A program made the position numbers and the translations under genes. Below, one piece after another: positions 53,822 to 62,047 of a stretch of 64,000 bases of DNA. Within the stretch, counting starts at the first letter, position 1; the number at the start of each line of letters is the position of its first letter. The notes under the pieces are model-generated. The model was not told the origin of the DNA and did not search any database. It was given only the letters and a program-made list of their open reading frames with translations. Source of the stretch: JAJISK01 sp046759185 (GTDB lineage Archaea; Thermoplasmatota; Thermoplasmata; RBG-16-68-12; JAJISG01); contig JBHIBO010000005.1 of assembly GCA_046759185.1 (NCBI GenBank), positions 11,527 through 75,526 on the forward strand, read 5' to 3'.

Positions 53822-54652
53822 TTACGTGAGCGCCTCGACGCCGGCGGCTAGGTCCTCGAACTTGTGCTGGAGGATGTCGAGGGCCGCGCTGAGGGCCTCG
53901 TGCGTTGTGAGGGCACCGTCGGTTTCGAACCGGAAGAGGAACCGGTTTGGGTCGCCGCTGACCTTGATCCGCCCCTCGGAGGCCTCCTCGCAGAGCCGGC
54001 ACAACGTGCACTTCTCGATGTCCGTGACCCGGAACTCCTTGTTCGCCTCGAGGATATTGACCGGACACACATCCGCGACCTCCTGGGTCAGGGCCTTCTC
54101 CTTGGGGTCGAATTCCAGGATCGGGTAGAACTTGAAGGCCGCGCCCTGAGCCGCCTGCCACTTGGCGTGATCCACGCCGCTCCCGAGGACGGCCGTGGCG
54201 TAAATGAGCATGGCCTGGCCCTCCCCCAGCTTCACGATGGGGATGTCGGGGTCCCGCGGCGCCAGCTTCGCGTCCCCCACGGGCACGAGGTCCCGCGAGA
54301 AGGCCGTGCCGGGCCCCCGCTTGTTGAGGGAGAACATGATGGTACAGTTGGGACACCCCTCCCCCCCACACGTGGAGCAGGTCTCGCGGGGCTCGAAGAT
54401 CTCCAGGTCCGTGGGAATGGGAATAAGGCTGAGGCGGTGGGCGATGATCTCGTCGAAGAGGGGGGTCACGCTCTCGTACTCCTTCCCGTCCTCGCCCCGG
54501 ATGGGGCCCAGGTGGAACTCCACCTCCTCGATGGCCATCTTGGGGACGTCGGCCATGAGGGTACGGCGGAGGGCGTTCACGAAGGAGGCTTCCGCTTCCT
54601 CGATGAGGAGGCGTGCATCCTGGTCCGTCATCTCCCGAACAGTGATCTTCAT
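53822..54652 (-). CDS. rpoD: DNA-directed RNA polymerase subunit D (Rpo3)
   Basis: 276 aa. Alpha-like assembly subunit: FVNALRRTLMADVPKMAIEE and the dimerisation part. It has an inserted ferredoxin-like domain with VCPVNI and KCTLCRLCEEAS, four Cys suited to a [4Fe-4S] cluster, and a separate CSTCGGEGCPNC cluster. The ATG overlaps the S11 stop (ATGA). Confidence 0.95.
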   Translation of the reverse strand: MKITVREMTDQDARLLIEEAEASFVNALRRTLMADVPKMAIEEVEFHLGPIRGEDGKEYESVTPLFDEIIAHRLSLIPIPTDLEIFEPRETCSTCGGEGCPNCTIMFSLNKRGPGTAFSRDLVPVGDAKLAPRDPDIPIVKLGEGQAMLIYATAVLGSGVDHAKWQAAQGAAFKFYPILEFDPKEKALTQEVADVCPVNILEANKEFRVTDIEKCTLCRLCEEASEGRIKVSGDPNRFLFRFETDGALTTHEALSAALDILQHKFEDLAAGVEALT

Positions 54653-55020
54653 CAGACCCTCCGGCCTCGACGGCCTCCCTGGGACTTCCCGCCGTTGTGA
54701 GGCATGGGGGTCACGTCCTCGATGCGCCCGATGCGCAGCCCGGCCCGGGCCAGGGCACGGATGGCCGCCTGGGCGCCGGGTCCCGGGGACGTGGACTTGT
54801 TCCCGCCCGGCGCGCGGATCTTGACGTGGATCCCCTCCACTCCTTTCTCCTTGGCCGCGTCGGCCACCCGCTCGGCCGCTCGCATGGCGGCGTAGGGGGA
54901 GGACTCGTCCTTGTCCGCCTTCACCACCATGCCGCCTGTAGCCTTGGCGATGGTCTCCGCCCCAGTGAGGTCGGTCAGCGTGATGATGAGGTTGTTGTAC
55001 GAGGCGTAGATGTGCGCCAC
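54652..55020 (-). CDS. rps11: Ribosomal protein S11
   Basis: 122 aa, GTG start. AHIYASYNNLIITLTDLTGA, KADKDESSPYAAM, GPGAQAAIRALARAGLRIGR and the C-terminal DVTPMPHNGGKSQGGRRGRR are diagnostic. Follows S4 by 16 nt in the S13-S4-S11-RpoD operon. Confidence 0.97.
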   Translation of the reverse strand: MAHIYASYNNLIITLTDLTGAETIAKATGGMVVKADKDESSPYAAMRAAERVADAAKEKGVEGIHVKIRAPGGNKSTSPGPGAQAAIRALARAGLRIGRIEDVTPMPHNGGKSQGGRRGRRV

Positions 55021-55036
55021 TCCCCACTTGGCTATC

Positions 55037-55606
55037 CTACTCCCCTCCTTCCTGGCTCAGGCGACGCGCCTCGATGACCTCCCACGAGGGCCGGGACGGA
55101 TGCGCTTCGTTGGCGAGGTCCGAGTGGGAGTGGTAACGAATCGAGTCCTCCTCGTCCCGTAGCACGAGGTAGCCTGGAACGGTCACCTTCCGATCCCCCA
55201 CGGAGATGTGTCCGTGGACGATGAACTGGCGGGCCTGCTTCGCCGTGTGGGCCAGCCCCTTCAGGTAGGCGATGGTCTGCAAGCGTCGCTCGAGGATGTT
55301 GCGCGTCTGCAGGGTCAACACGTCGTCCAGGTGGGCCCCCGACGACGCGAGGATGCCCAGCCGGGCCAAACGCTGCAAGAGTTCCTCCACCTCTTTCTCG
55401 GCCTGGGGATCCCCGAAACGGACTTGGGCCTGCAGCACGCGGGCCCGCTGGCGCCAATGCCGAAGGAGGCTCTCGGCCTTCCATACCTCCCGCTTGTTCC
55501 GGAGGCCGAATTGCCCCAGGAGGTCGTTCTCCGCCTGAATCCGATCGGCCTCGAACGGGCGTGAGGGCCGGGACCAGCGTGCTCGGGGAAACTTGGGATC
55601 GCCCAC
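55037..55606 (-). CDS. rps4: Ribosomal protein S4
   Basis: 189 aa. MGDPKFPRARWSRPSRPFEA start, LLRHWRQRARVLQAQV, and the S4 RNA-binding domain RRLQTIAYLKGLAHTAKQAR with QFIVHGHISVGDRKVTVPGY. Archaeal type, lacking the bacterial zinc-binding N-terminus. The Ser- and Glu-rich tail is normal for archaea. Confidence 0.97.
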   Translation of the reverse strand: MGDPKFPRARWSRPSRPFEADRIQAENDLLGQFGLRNKREVWKAESLLRHWRQRARVLQAQVRFGDPQAEKEVEELLQRLARLGILASSGAHLDDVLTLQTRNILERRLQTIAYLKGLAHTAKQARQFIVHGHISVGDRKVTVPGYLVLRDEEDSIRYHSHSDLANEAHPSRPSWEVIEARRLSQEGGE

Positions 55607-55616
55607 GAAACCTTCC

Positions 55617-56099
55617 CTACCCCGTCGGTCCGCCCTTGCCGGCCTTGCGGGTTACCCCTACAGTGAGCCCCTTCCGGCCGTTGCTGCGGGTCCGCTGCCC
55701 GCGCACCTTCTTGGCGCCGGTCTCATGGCGGATGCCCCGGTAGCTTCGAATCATCTTCAGGCGGTTGATGTCGTCCGTCCGTCGCAGGTCGACCTCGGCC
55801 CCCACGAGCTGCCCGTCCTCCCCCGTCCAATAATCTGCACGACGGTTGAGGGCCCAGGGGGGAACCCGTTCCTCCAACTCCTCGAGGAGGTCGGCGAGCT
55901 CCTCCACCTGCTCGTCGGACAGGTTGCCGATCTTCTCCGTCCGCGCCACGCCGAGGAGGTCAGAAAGCATCTCAGCCATCCGCACGCCGATTCCCTTTAC
56001 CCCCGTCAACGCGAGGGCAACAGGTCGGTTTCCATCGAGATCCGTCGCTGCGAGACGAACGATGTATTTGAAGTCCTCAGGGAGCTCTTCGTCTGGCAT
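55617..56099 (-). CDS. rps13: Ribosomal protein S13
   Basis: 160 aa from ATG 56099 (MPDEELPEDFKYIVRLAATD), selected because the TATA box lies about 30 nt upstream; the frame is open to 56219. ALTGVKGIGVRMAEML is the helix-two-turn-helix, and YRGIRHETGAKKVRGQRTRS the conserved tail. First gene of the operon. Confidence 0.96.
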   Translation of the reverse strand: MPDEELPEDFKYIVRLAATDLDGNRPVALALTGVKGIGVRMAEMLSDLLGVARTEKIGNLSDEQVEELADLLEELEERVPPWALNRRADYWTGEDGQLVGAEVDLRRTDDINRLKMIRSYRGIRHETGAKKVRGQRTRSNGRKGLTVGVTRKAGKGGPTG

Positions 56100-56126
56100 G
56101 TGGACGGGCGTTACGAAGCTGTCAGC

Positions 56127-56136
56127 GCTATTTAAG
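56127..56136 (-). promoter_or_regulatory. TATA box for the S13 operon
   Basis: Minus strand CTTAAATAGC, 28-37 nt upstream of ATG 56099. Confidence 0.6.
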
Positions 56137-56164
56137 CATGCGCGGGAGCCAGTCATCTGGGAAT

Positions 56165-56173
56165 CCTTATAGG
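56165..56173 (+). promoter_or_regulatory. TATA box for the lipid operon
   Basis: CCTTATAGG, about 28 nt upstream of GTG 56197; back-to-back with the S13 promoter. Confidence 0.6.
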
Positions 56174-56196
56174 CGGACGAGGCCATCGCGCGGCCC

Positions 56197-57066
56197 GTGA
56201 CCCTCGTGTGGCTAGCCACCGCCCTCGAGCGGACGAGGGGCTACCTGGCCATCGTGCGACCGCCCAACCTCATCATGTCCTTCGTGGGTTGCCTCCTAGG
56301 GAGTGCCGTCGCCCTTGGATCTGTCTCCACGTTGGCTCAGGCCCTTTCCCCCGCCCTCCAGGCCGCCGCCATCGCCGTCCTGTTCACCGGCGCGGGGAAT
56401 ACGCTAAACGACTACTACGACCGGGAGACGGACCGGGTCAACCACCCCGTGCGCCCCATCCCCAGCGGTCAGGTCACGCCCCGCGGGGCCCTGGCCCTTT
56501 CCCTCCTGCTCTTCGCCGTCACGATCCCTTGGAGTTTCTTCCTTCGCTGGGAACTTCTGGTCGTGGTCCTCATCAACCTGGCCCTGATGGGGTCCTACGA
56601 GTGGGCCTTCAAGCAGACGGGCCTCCGGGGCAACCTGCTCATCGCGTGGCTGGTGGCCTCCCTCTTCCTGTTCGGAGGCCTCGCCCTCTACCCCGACGCC
56701 ACGGCTCTGTTCCCGGTGCTCGTGCTTGCCCTCCTTGCCTTCCTGGCCACGCTGGGTCGGGAGATTATCAAGGACATCCAAGACGTGTCGGGGGACACCG
56801 ATCGGGAGACGCTCCCCATGCGCCTGGGGATTCCGGCCGCGGCACGGGTCGCCTCCGCGGCCCTGGTGGTCGCCGTGGGTCTGAGCATGCTACCGCCCCT
56901 CCTCGGGCTCCTGGGTCTCGCCTACCTGCCCGTCGTTCTCGGGGCTGACGCAATTTTTATCTACGCCGCGCTTAATTCGGTCCGACGGCCAGCCTTATCC
57001 CAACGCACCGCGAAGTACGGGATGGTGGTGGCTCTGCTGGCGTTTCTCGCGGGGGTCCTCCCCTGA
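56197..57066 (+). CDS. Digeranylgeranylglyceryl phosphate synthase (UbiA family)
   Basis: 289 aa, about eight helices. Adds the second geranylgeranyl chain in archaeal ether lipid synthesis. Prenyl-diphosphate/Mg motifs NTLNDYYDRETDRVNHPVRP and GREIIKDIQDVSGDTDRETL are both present. Next to GGGP synthase, which makes its substrate; the shared stop/start CTGA joins the two genes. Confidence 0.93.
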   Translation: MTLVWLATALERTRGYLAIVRPPNLIMSFVGCLLGSAVALGSVSTLAQALSPALQAAAIAVLFTGAGNTLNDYYDRETDRVNHPVRPIPSGQVTPRGALALSLLLFAVTIPWSFFLRWELLVVVLINLALMGSYEWAFKQTGLRGNLLIAWLVASLFLFGGLALYPDATALFPVLVLALLAFLATLGREIIKDIQDVSGDTDRETLPMRLGIPAAARVASAALVVAVGLSMLPPLLGLLGLAYLPVVLGADAIFIYAALNSVRRPALSQRTAKYGMVVALLAFLAGVLP

Positions 57067-57800
57067 AGGTCCTGGACTACCTTCGACAGAAGCTCGGGGA
57101 AGGGAAGGTTCACATGACCCTTCTCGATCCCGACAAGGCCTCGGAGCGGAGCCTGGGGGAACTGGCTGCTTCCGCCACGGACTTGGGCACGGACGCCATC
57201 ATGATCGGCGGCTCCACCGGGATCAGCCAGGCGCACCTGGACGCCCAGGTGGAGGAGGTGCAGCGAAGTACCACCCTGCCCGTGATCCTCTTCCCCGCCA
57301 ACGCCCGGTCCATCAGCCCCCACGCGGACGCCATCTATTTCATGAGCCTCCTCAACTCCCGGAGCGTGCAGCACGTGGTGCGCGAGCAACAACGGGCGGC
57401 CAAGGAGATCCGGGACATGGGATTGGAGACTTTGTCCATGGGGTACGTGGTGGTGGAACCCGGGATGAAGGTGGGGGAGGTGGGGAAGGCCGATCTGGTT
57501 CCTCGGGACGCCCCGGATGAAGCCGTGAAGTACGCCCTCACGGCGGAGCTGTTCGGCATGGACCTTTTCTACCTGGAGGCGGGGTCTGGCGCACCAGCCC
57601 CCGTCCCGTCCGCGATGATTCAGGCCGTGAAGCGGGAGAGCCGTCTGCCCCTCCTCGTGGGTGGGGGCATCCGGGGCTACGACGCGGCGCGAGCGGTCGT
57701 GGAGGCGGGGGCGGACGTGGTGGTCACCGGCACCGTGGTGGAGCGACCCAACGGCAAAGCTTTCCTTAAGGACATCATCAGTGCGGTGAAGGGGCCGTAG
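57063..57800 (+). CDS. Geranylgeranylglyceryl phosphate synthase
   Basis: 245 aa if started at CTG 57063-57065. Joins geranylgeranyl-PP to sn-glycerol-1-phosphate, the first ether bond of archaeal lipids. Seen: KVLDYLRQKLGEGKVHMTLL then DPDK, IMIGGSTGISQ, ILFPANARSISPHADAIYFM, YVVVEPGMKVGEV, LEAGSGAPAPVP, LLVGGGIRGYDAARAVVEAG and DVVVTGTVVE. The first canonical ATG (57114) would remove the opening helix; the CTG sits in a CTGA overlap with the upstream stop and no ATG, GTG or TTG is in frame for 39 nt before it. Confidence 0.93.
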   Translation: MKVLDYLRQKLGEGKVHMTLLDPDKASERSLGELAASATDLGTDAIMIGGSTGISQAHLDAQVEEVQRSTTLPVILFPANARSISPHADAIYFMSLLNSRSVQHVVREQQRAAKEIRDMGLETLSMGYVVVEPGMKVGEVGKADLVPRDAPDEAVKYALTAELFGMDLFYLEAGSGAPAPVPSAMIQAVKRESRLPLLVGGGIRGYDAARAVVEAGADVVVTGTVVERPNGKAFLKDIISAVKGP

Positions 57801-57806
57801 GTCGTT

Positions 57807-59597
57807 TTGCATCCCAGAACCGCGCAGCAGGCCCAGCAGCAGGCCGAGACCGCGATGATGAGTCGGCTCTTCCGTGCCCCCCGACCGGCCTGGCTCTTCC
57901 TGGCCATCCTTCTTGTCTCCCTTCTCACCGGGTACCTCGCCAACCTGGCCCTCCTCGAGCCAAGGGCGGGTCTGCTGGGCCTCGTCGCCTTCGCCCTGCC
58001 CGTGGTGATTGCGGTCCTCCTCACCAAGCCCTTGGCCGAGGCCTTGGGCGGGAAGATGTACCTGCGACGTTCCGCCCTGCTCGGACTCATCGGGCTCGGC
58101 CTGGTCCTGCTGGCTGCGTTGGCGGCCCTCCTGGTCCCGGGGGCGAGCATGGTCCGTTACCTCCTCGTCGGCTGGGCCAGCACCCTCTGGGTCCGGCAAG
58201 CGGTGCTCATGGCCCTCTCGCAGAGCAGCCCCGTGCGTTCCCTCCCCGCCGTCGTCATCCAGCCCCTCCTCGGCTTCGCGGTCCTTCCCTTCTTCTTCAC
58301 CTCCATGACGGCCGGGGATTGGCTCGTGGGACTGCTTGCGAGTGCTGCTTTCTACGCCGGAGGCCTTGTCTTCACGATGACAGCCGTGATTCCCCTGGAG
58401 CGGGCGGCGGGGGTTGACGGGCTCGGTATGATGCGCTACTCCATCGACCACATGACCGAGAAGGGTGACGAGGGGACGGAGGAGATGGAAGCCTATTTCG
58501 CCACCTTTGCCAACCGGGTCACGGTTCCCGCGGGTCTGCTTTCGGTGGAACGCGAGGGAGGGAGGCCCACCGTTCTCGTGGTGGCGAGCTTGCACCCCGG
58601 GCCCTACGGACGCCTGGGGGGGAGCGATCTTCCCACGAAGCTACGGGATGCCCTCGCGATGGATGCTGACGTCCTCGTGCCCCACGGGCCCTCGACCCAC
58701 GACCAGAACCCCGCCACGTCGAAGGAGGTGGCGAAGCTCGCAGCGTGGGTGCGGGAGGCCCTTCCCGCGGTCGTCCCCCGCGACGGGGCCTCCCCCTTTG
58801 TCCGGGTCACCCACGGGGGCGTCAGCGTGGGATGTCAGATCTTCGACGATACCGCCCTGTTGGTGGCGACACGAGCCCCGGAGCCCACCGACGACATCGA
58901 CTTCGCCACGGGATACGCGGCGATCGCTGCGGCCCGGGAGGCGGGCGTTCGAGGGGCCATCCTGGCCGACGCTCACAACTCGATCGCTCCGGGGAGCGGG
59001 GCGATGGTCTTTGGGTCGGAGGAGTCCTACGCCCTCTTGGAAGCCACACGGGAGGCGGTGAAGAAGGCGCAGACCCAGGCCGGGAGCGGCCTCCGTGTCG
59101 GCGTCGCATCGAACCAGGACCTGGTCGACCCGGATCGAGGCCTCGGACCGAGCGGCATTCAGGCCTTCATCACGGAGGTCGACGGCCAGAGGACGGCCTA
59201 TCTGCTCTTCGACGGCAACAACATGGTTCCCGACCTCCGCGAGAAGCTCCTAGGGAGCATCGAGGACCTAGTCGACGAAGCGGAGGTCCTCACCACGGAC
59301 AACCACATTGTCAACAACACCCTCCCCGGGTTCAATCCCGTGGGGTGGCGGACCGATCACGAGGCGCTTGGACGAGCAACTCGGTCGGTCGTGGAGGAGG
59401 CCTTGTCTTCGCTGGTCAGCGCCTCCGTGGGAGGTCACGCGGGCCTCCTGGAGAATGTGGCGGTCTGGGGGCATCAGACGGCCGTCCGCCTCATGACAGC
59501 CATAAGCTCGAGCCTTGCGACCATTCGGATCAACGCCGCCGTTACCTTCCTCCTCGCCGCGGCCATCTCGGTCCTGGGTCTCGCCTTAATTCCCTAA
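57807..59597 (+). CDS. DUF2070 membrane protein
   Basis: 596 aa, TTG start. About seven helices in the first 200 residues, a soluble domain of about 350 residues, and a C-terminal helix (AAVTFLLAAAISVLGLALIP). The soluble domain carries conserved polar motifs LHPGPYGRLGGSDLPTKL, HGPSTHDQNPAT and LADAHNSIAPGSGAMVFGS, suggesting a hydrolase or metal site. The family is archaeal and uncharacterised. It lies 6 nt after GGGP synthase, so a role in lipid or envelope metabolism is plausible. Confidence 0.9.
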   Translation: MHPRTAQQAQQQAETAMMSRLFRAPRPAWLFLAILLVSLLTGYLANLALLEPRAGLLGLVAFALPVVIAVLLTKPLAEALGGKMYLRRSALLGLIGLGLVLLAALAALLVPGASMVRYLLVGWASTLWVRQAVLMALSQSSPVRSLPAVVIQPLLGFAVLPFFFTSMTAGDWLVGLLASAAFYAGGLVFTMTAVIPLERAAGVDGLGMMRYSIDHMTEKGDEGTEEMEAYFATFANRVTVPAGLLSVEREGGRPTVLVVASLHPGPYGRLGGSDLPTKLRDALAMDADVLVPHGPSTHDQNPATSKEVAKLAAWVREALPAVVPRDGASPFVRVTHGGVSVGCQIFDDTALLVATRAPEPTDDIDFATGYAAIAAAREAGVRGAILADAHNSIAPGSGAMVFGSEESYALLEATREAVKKAQTQAGSGLRVGVASNQDLVDPDRGLGPSGIQAFITEVDGQRTAYLLFDGNNMVPDLREKLLGSIEDLVDEAEVLTTDNHIVNNTLPGFNPVGWRTDHEALGRATRSVVEEALSSLVSASVGGHAGLLENVAVWGHQTAVRLMTAISSSLATIRINAAVTFLLAAAISVLGLALIP

Positions 59598-60181
59598 ACG
59601 AGGCCGAGGAAGTGACGGTGGACGCCGTTGCTCCCGGAGAGTTCGGGGTGGAAAGTGAGAGCGACGAGGTGGTCTTGGCGGGCCATGACGATGGATTCAT
59701 CGAGGCGTCCCAAAGGCCGACAGCGGCCCCACACCTTCCGGATCGCGGGGGCCCGGATGAACACGCCTTGAACCGGCCCGACTTCCTCCAGTTCGAGGGC
59801 GGCCTCGAAGGACTCCCGCTGTCCCCCGTAGGCGTTGCGGTCGACGGCCATGTCCATCAGGCCGAGCAGGCGGGTCTCCGTATCGGTGACCTGGGCGTCG
59901 CCCTCCTTGGCCATCAGGATGCAACCGGCGCAGGTCCCCATCAGCGGCATCCCCTCCCTCGCCCGTCGGAGGATTCCCTCGGCGAGATCGAATTCGTGCA
60001 GGAGCTTAGAGATCGTCGTGCTCTCCCCGCCCGGCACGATGAGGGCGGCGACCTCCTCCACGGCCTCGGGGTGACGCACCGCGATGGCGTGGCCGGAGAG
60101 AGAGAGGTCCCGCAGGGAGGCCTCCACCGCGTTCAGATGCTCGCTCACGTCTCCCTGGACGGCCGTCACCCCGATCTTCAC
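59594..60181 (-). CDS. pdxT: Pyridoxal 5'-phosphate synthase glutaminase subunit
   Basis: 195 aa from GTG 60181 (KIGVTAVQGDVSEHL), chosen because a TATA box lies 25 nt upstream and the family begins MKIGVxAxQGDVxEH; an ATG 12 nt upstream is too close to that box. GGESTTISKLL, nucleophile Cys in MGTCAGCILMA, and His/Glu in TFHPELSGSNGVH. It supplies ammonia to PdxS, which is not in the window. Its stop shares bases with the DUF2070 stop. Confidence 0.94.
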   Translation of the reverse strand: MKIGVTAVQGDVSEHLNAVEASLRDLSLSGHAIAVRHPEAVEEVAALIVPGGESTTISKLLHEFDLAEGILRRAREGMPLMGTCAGCILMAKEGDAQVTDTETRLLGLMDMAVDRNAYGGQRESFEAALELEEVGPVQGVFIRAPAIRKVWGRCRPLGRLDESIVMARQDHLVALTFHPELSGSNGVHRHFLGLV

Positions 60182-60201
60182 GTGGTAAACCATCCGCGGC
60201 G

Positions 60202-60210
60202 TCCTATAAG
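60202..60210 (-). promoter_or_regulatory. TATA box for pdxT
   Basis: Minus strand CTTATAGGA, centred 25 nt upstream of GTG 60181. Confidence 0.6.
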
Positions 60211-60243
60211 GGAGCGCTGCCGGCCCCTGACGGGGCAACGCGC

Positions 60244-60723
60244 TCAGGCTTCTGGGCGCCTGGGCCGTCGACCCAGGTGGTCACGGAGCACGCGTCCAAT
60301 CAGGTTCCGGTGATCCTGCCCGAGGATGCGCGAGGCCACGCCGTTGAGGACGAGCTTCTCCCCTCGGGTTGGCTCCAGCACAGACCCTCCCGTGATGTCC
60401 ACCGTCGGCCCCTTCGGCAGGACGGCCTCCCCCTGGAGCGACCGAAGAAGGGCATCCGGACGGCGCTCGTCCAAAGCCACGACCTCGTAGGGTTTCTTCG
60501 TGTACAGAGGTCGGGGGTGATCCGGGCCGAGGATGGAGATCAGGACCCTGTCTTGACGAGAAACCAGGTCCGTATTTTGCTTGAGGGCCTGCGCGTTGAT
60601 TCCCACCTCGTCCATCCCCAGCTCCTTCGACCGTCCTCCGAAGGGAGTGACGTAGCGGTGCCGGAGCGTCTCAAGGGGGAAAGGCAGGCCTTCCCTATTC
60701 ACACTGAAGCGGCCTTCTCGCAA
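60244..60723 (-). CDS. Unknown conserved-looking protein, 159 aa
   Basis: TTG start; a TATA-like TTCAAATAG lies about 40 nt upstream. Contains DEVGINAQALKQNTDLVSRQ, RVLISILGPDHPRPLYTKKP and LPKGPTVDITGGSVLEP. DUF-type alpha/beta protein of no recognised family; the Pro-rich first half and DVTGG-like turn suggest a cytosolic enzyme or binding domain. Lies 63 nt upstream of pdxT, on the same strand. Confidence 0.6.
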   Translation of the reverse strand: MREGRFSVNREGLPFPLETLRHRYVTPFGGRSKELGMDEVGINAQALKQNTDLVSRQDRVLISILGPDHPRPLYTKKPYEVVALDERRPDALLRSLQGEAVLPKGPTVDITGGSVLEPTRGEKLVLNGVASRILGQDHRNLIGRVLRDHLGRRPRRPEA

Positions 60724-60825
60724 TCCAGTCCACCTGCCTCCGCTCCGTGGCCCACTTCGCTATTTGAATCCTCGGAGGTCATTCTGCGCTATGAGAACCA
60801 GGTTCACTACCTCTCGTGGAACAGG

Positions 60826-61230
60826 CTAAGCGGGGGGACGGTACACGAGGGAAGGAATCGAGTCCGATGGGTCCGGATCCTCACCTTCGACGAGTTGCAT
60901 GGCACGGGGAATCCAAGTCTCGATTTGCGAGAGAAAGTCGGCAAGTTCAACGCCCCGGTACGCGGGACGGAAGGGCTCCAGCATCTGGCTGCCGGCCTGC
61001 AGGAGGTTCCGCATCCCCCGGTAGGTTCCCTTGCCATAGTGGTGGAAGGCGGCGGCGATCTTGATGATGCCCTGGAGGAAGATCTTGTCGTCCCCCTCCT
61101 CCTCCAACCACACGTCCTCGAGGACCTCGTGGGCTTCGAAAAAGCGGCCAGCATTGTAGAGGGTGACACCTTCCCGCAGCCCCCGGTGGAGGCGCTCTTC
61201 CCTCTCCTTCTCACCCACGTTCCTGGGCAC
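60826..61230 (-). CDS. DUF309 protein
   Basis: 134 aa from GTG 61230. Motif LYNAGRFFEAHEVLEDVWL and FLQGIIKIAAAFHHYGKGTY define DUF309, a small helical family of unknown function with conserved His and Glu. TATA box at 61254-61262. Confidence 0.87.
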   Translation of the reverse strand: MPRNVGEKEREERLHRGLREGVTLYNAGRFFEAHEVLEDVWLEEEGDDKIFLQGIIKIAAAFHHYGKGTYRGMRNLLQAGSQMLEPFRPAYRGVELADFLSQIETWIPRAMQLVEGEDPDPSDSIPSLVYRPPA

Positions 61231-61253
61231 CGGGCGGAGTAATCCCAGGCCCC

Positions 61254-61262
61254 CCTTAACGG
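61254..61262 (-). promoter_or_regulatory. TATA-like box for the DUF309 gene
   Basis: Minus strand CGTTAAGGG, about 28 nt upstream of GTG 61230. Confidence 0.45.
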
Positions 61263-61287
61263 CCGCGCTTTGGCCGGGGGGCGTCAG

Positions 61288-61296
61288 CCTTAAGGA
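61288..61296 (+). promoter_or_regulatory. TATA-like box for the methyltransferase
   Basis: CCTTAAGGA, about 27 nt upstream of ATG 61319; supports this ATG over the long upstream open frame. Confidence 0.45.
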
Positions 61297-61318
61297 ACTG
61301 CGGAAGCCTAGAAGGGGC

Positions 61319-61951
61319 ATGGCCGTGGAGGTCGAGGCAATCTCGGGCTACCTGGACGGGCTTCTTCCGGAGAGAGACGCAGTACTCACGCGGCTGGAGG
61401 CGGAGGCCCATGAGGAAGACATTCCCATCGTGGGACCACGGGTTGGAGGTCTACTGCAGATTCTCGTCTCGCTGGTCGGAGCGCGGCGTGTCCTCGAACT
61501 GGGAACAGCCGTGGGGTACTCGGCGATTTGGATGGCCCGAGGGATGAGCCCGGGCGGCGAGCTGATTTCCGTGGAAGCCCGGCAGTCCATGGCGGAGAGG
61601 GCGCGTCGGAATGTCGACGAGGCTGGGTTGGGGGACGTGATTGACGTTCGACTGGGCCAAGCGCTCTCCACACTCCCTGCCGTGGAGGGCGATTTCGACC
61701 TCATCTTCAACGACATCGACAAAGAGTCCTACCCAGAGGTCATCCCCTGGGCCAAGAAACTCCTCCGTCCGGGTGGGCTCCTCGTCACCGACAACGTCCT
61801 CTGGGGAGGTCGTGTCGCGGACCCCTCTGAACAGGATTCGTGGACGGAGGCGATCCGGACCTATAACAGGACCCTTGGGGAGGACGAGGACATGGAGACC
61901 GTCATCCTCCCCGTCCGAGATGGCGTTTCGGTGAGTCGGAAGAGGAGCTAA
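61319..61951 (+). CDS. SAM-dependent O-methyltransferase (COMT-like)
   Basis: 210 aa. Class I fold: VLELGTAVGYSAIWMARGM (SAM-binding), ISVEARQSMAERARRNV, LIFNDIDKESYPEVIPWAKK (metal Asp region), VTDNVLWGGRVADP and a C-terminal strand. Matches catechol or caffeoyl-CoA O-methyltransferase-type enzymes; in these Asp-Asn (TDN) binds metal. Substrate unknown. Confidence 0.9.
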   Translation: MAVEVEAISGYLDGLLPERDAVLTRLEAEAHEEDIPIVGPRVGGLLQILVSLVGARRVLELGTAVGYSAIWMARGMSPGGELISVEARQSMAERARRNVDEAGLGDVIDVRLGQALSTLPAVEGDFDLIFNDIDKESYPEVIPWAKKLLRPGGLLVTDNVLWGGRVADPSEQDSWTEAIRTYNRTLGEDEDMETVILPVRDGVSVSRKRS

Positions 61952-62047
61952 GCCTCTCCCTTCTGGAGGGGGGCAGCACCTGAAAGGCCACCGCAAGGAC
62001 CTAGGTCGAATCGGGCTCGAAGGAAACCACGATGCCGTCCCTCCTCG

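Noticed and set aside
60277..61242. 321-aa plus-strand ORF
   Set aside because: Antisense to the 159-aa protein and DUF309, which has a clear family motif.
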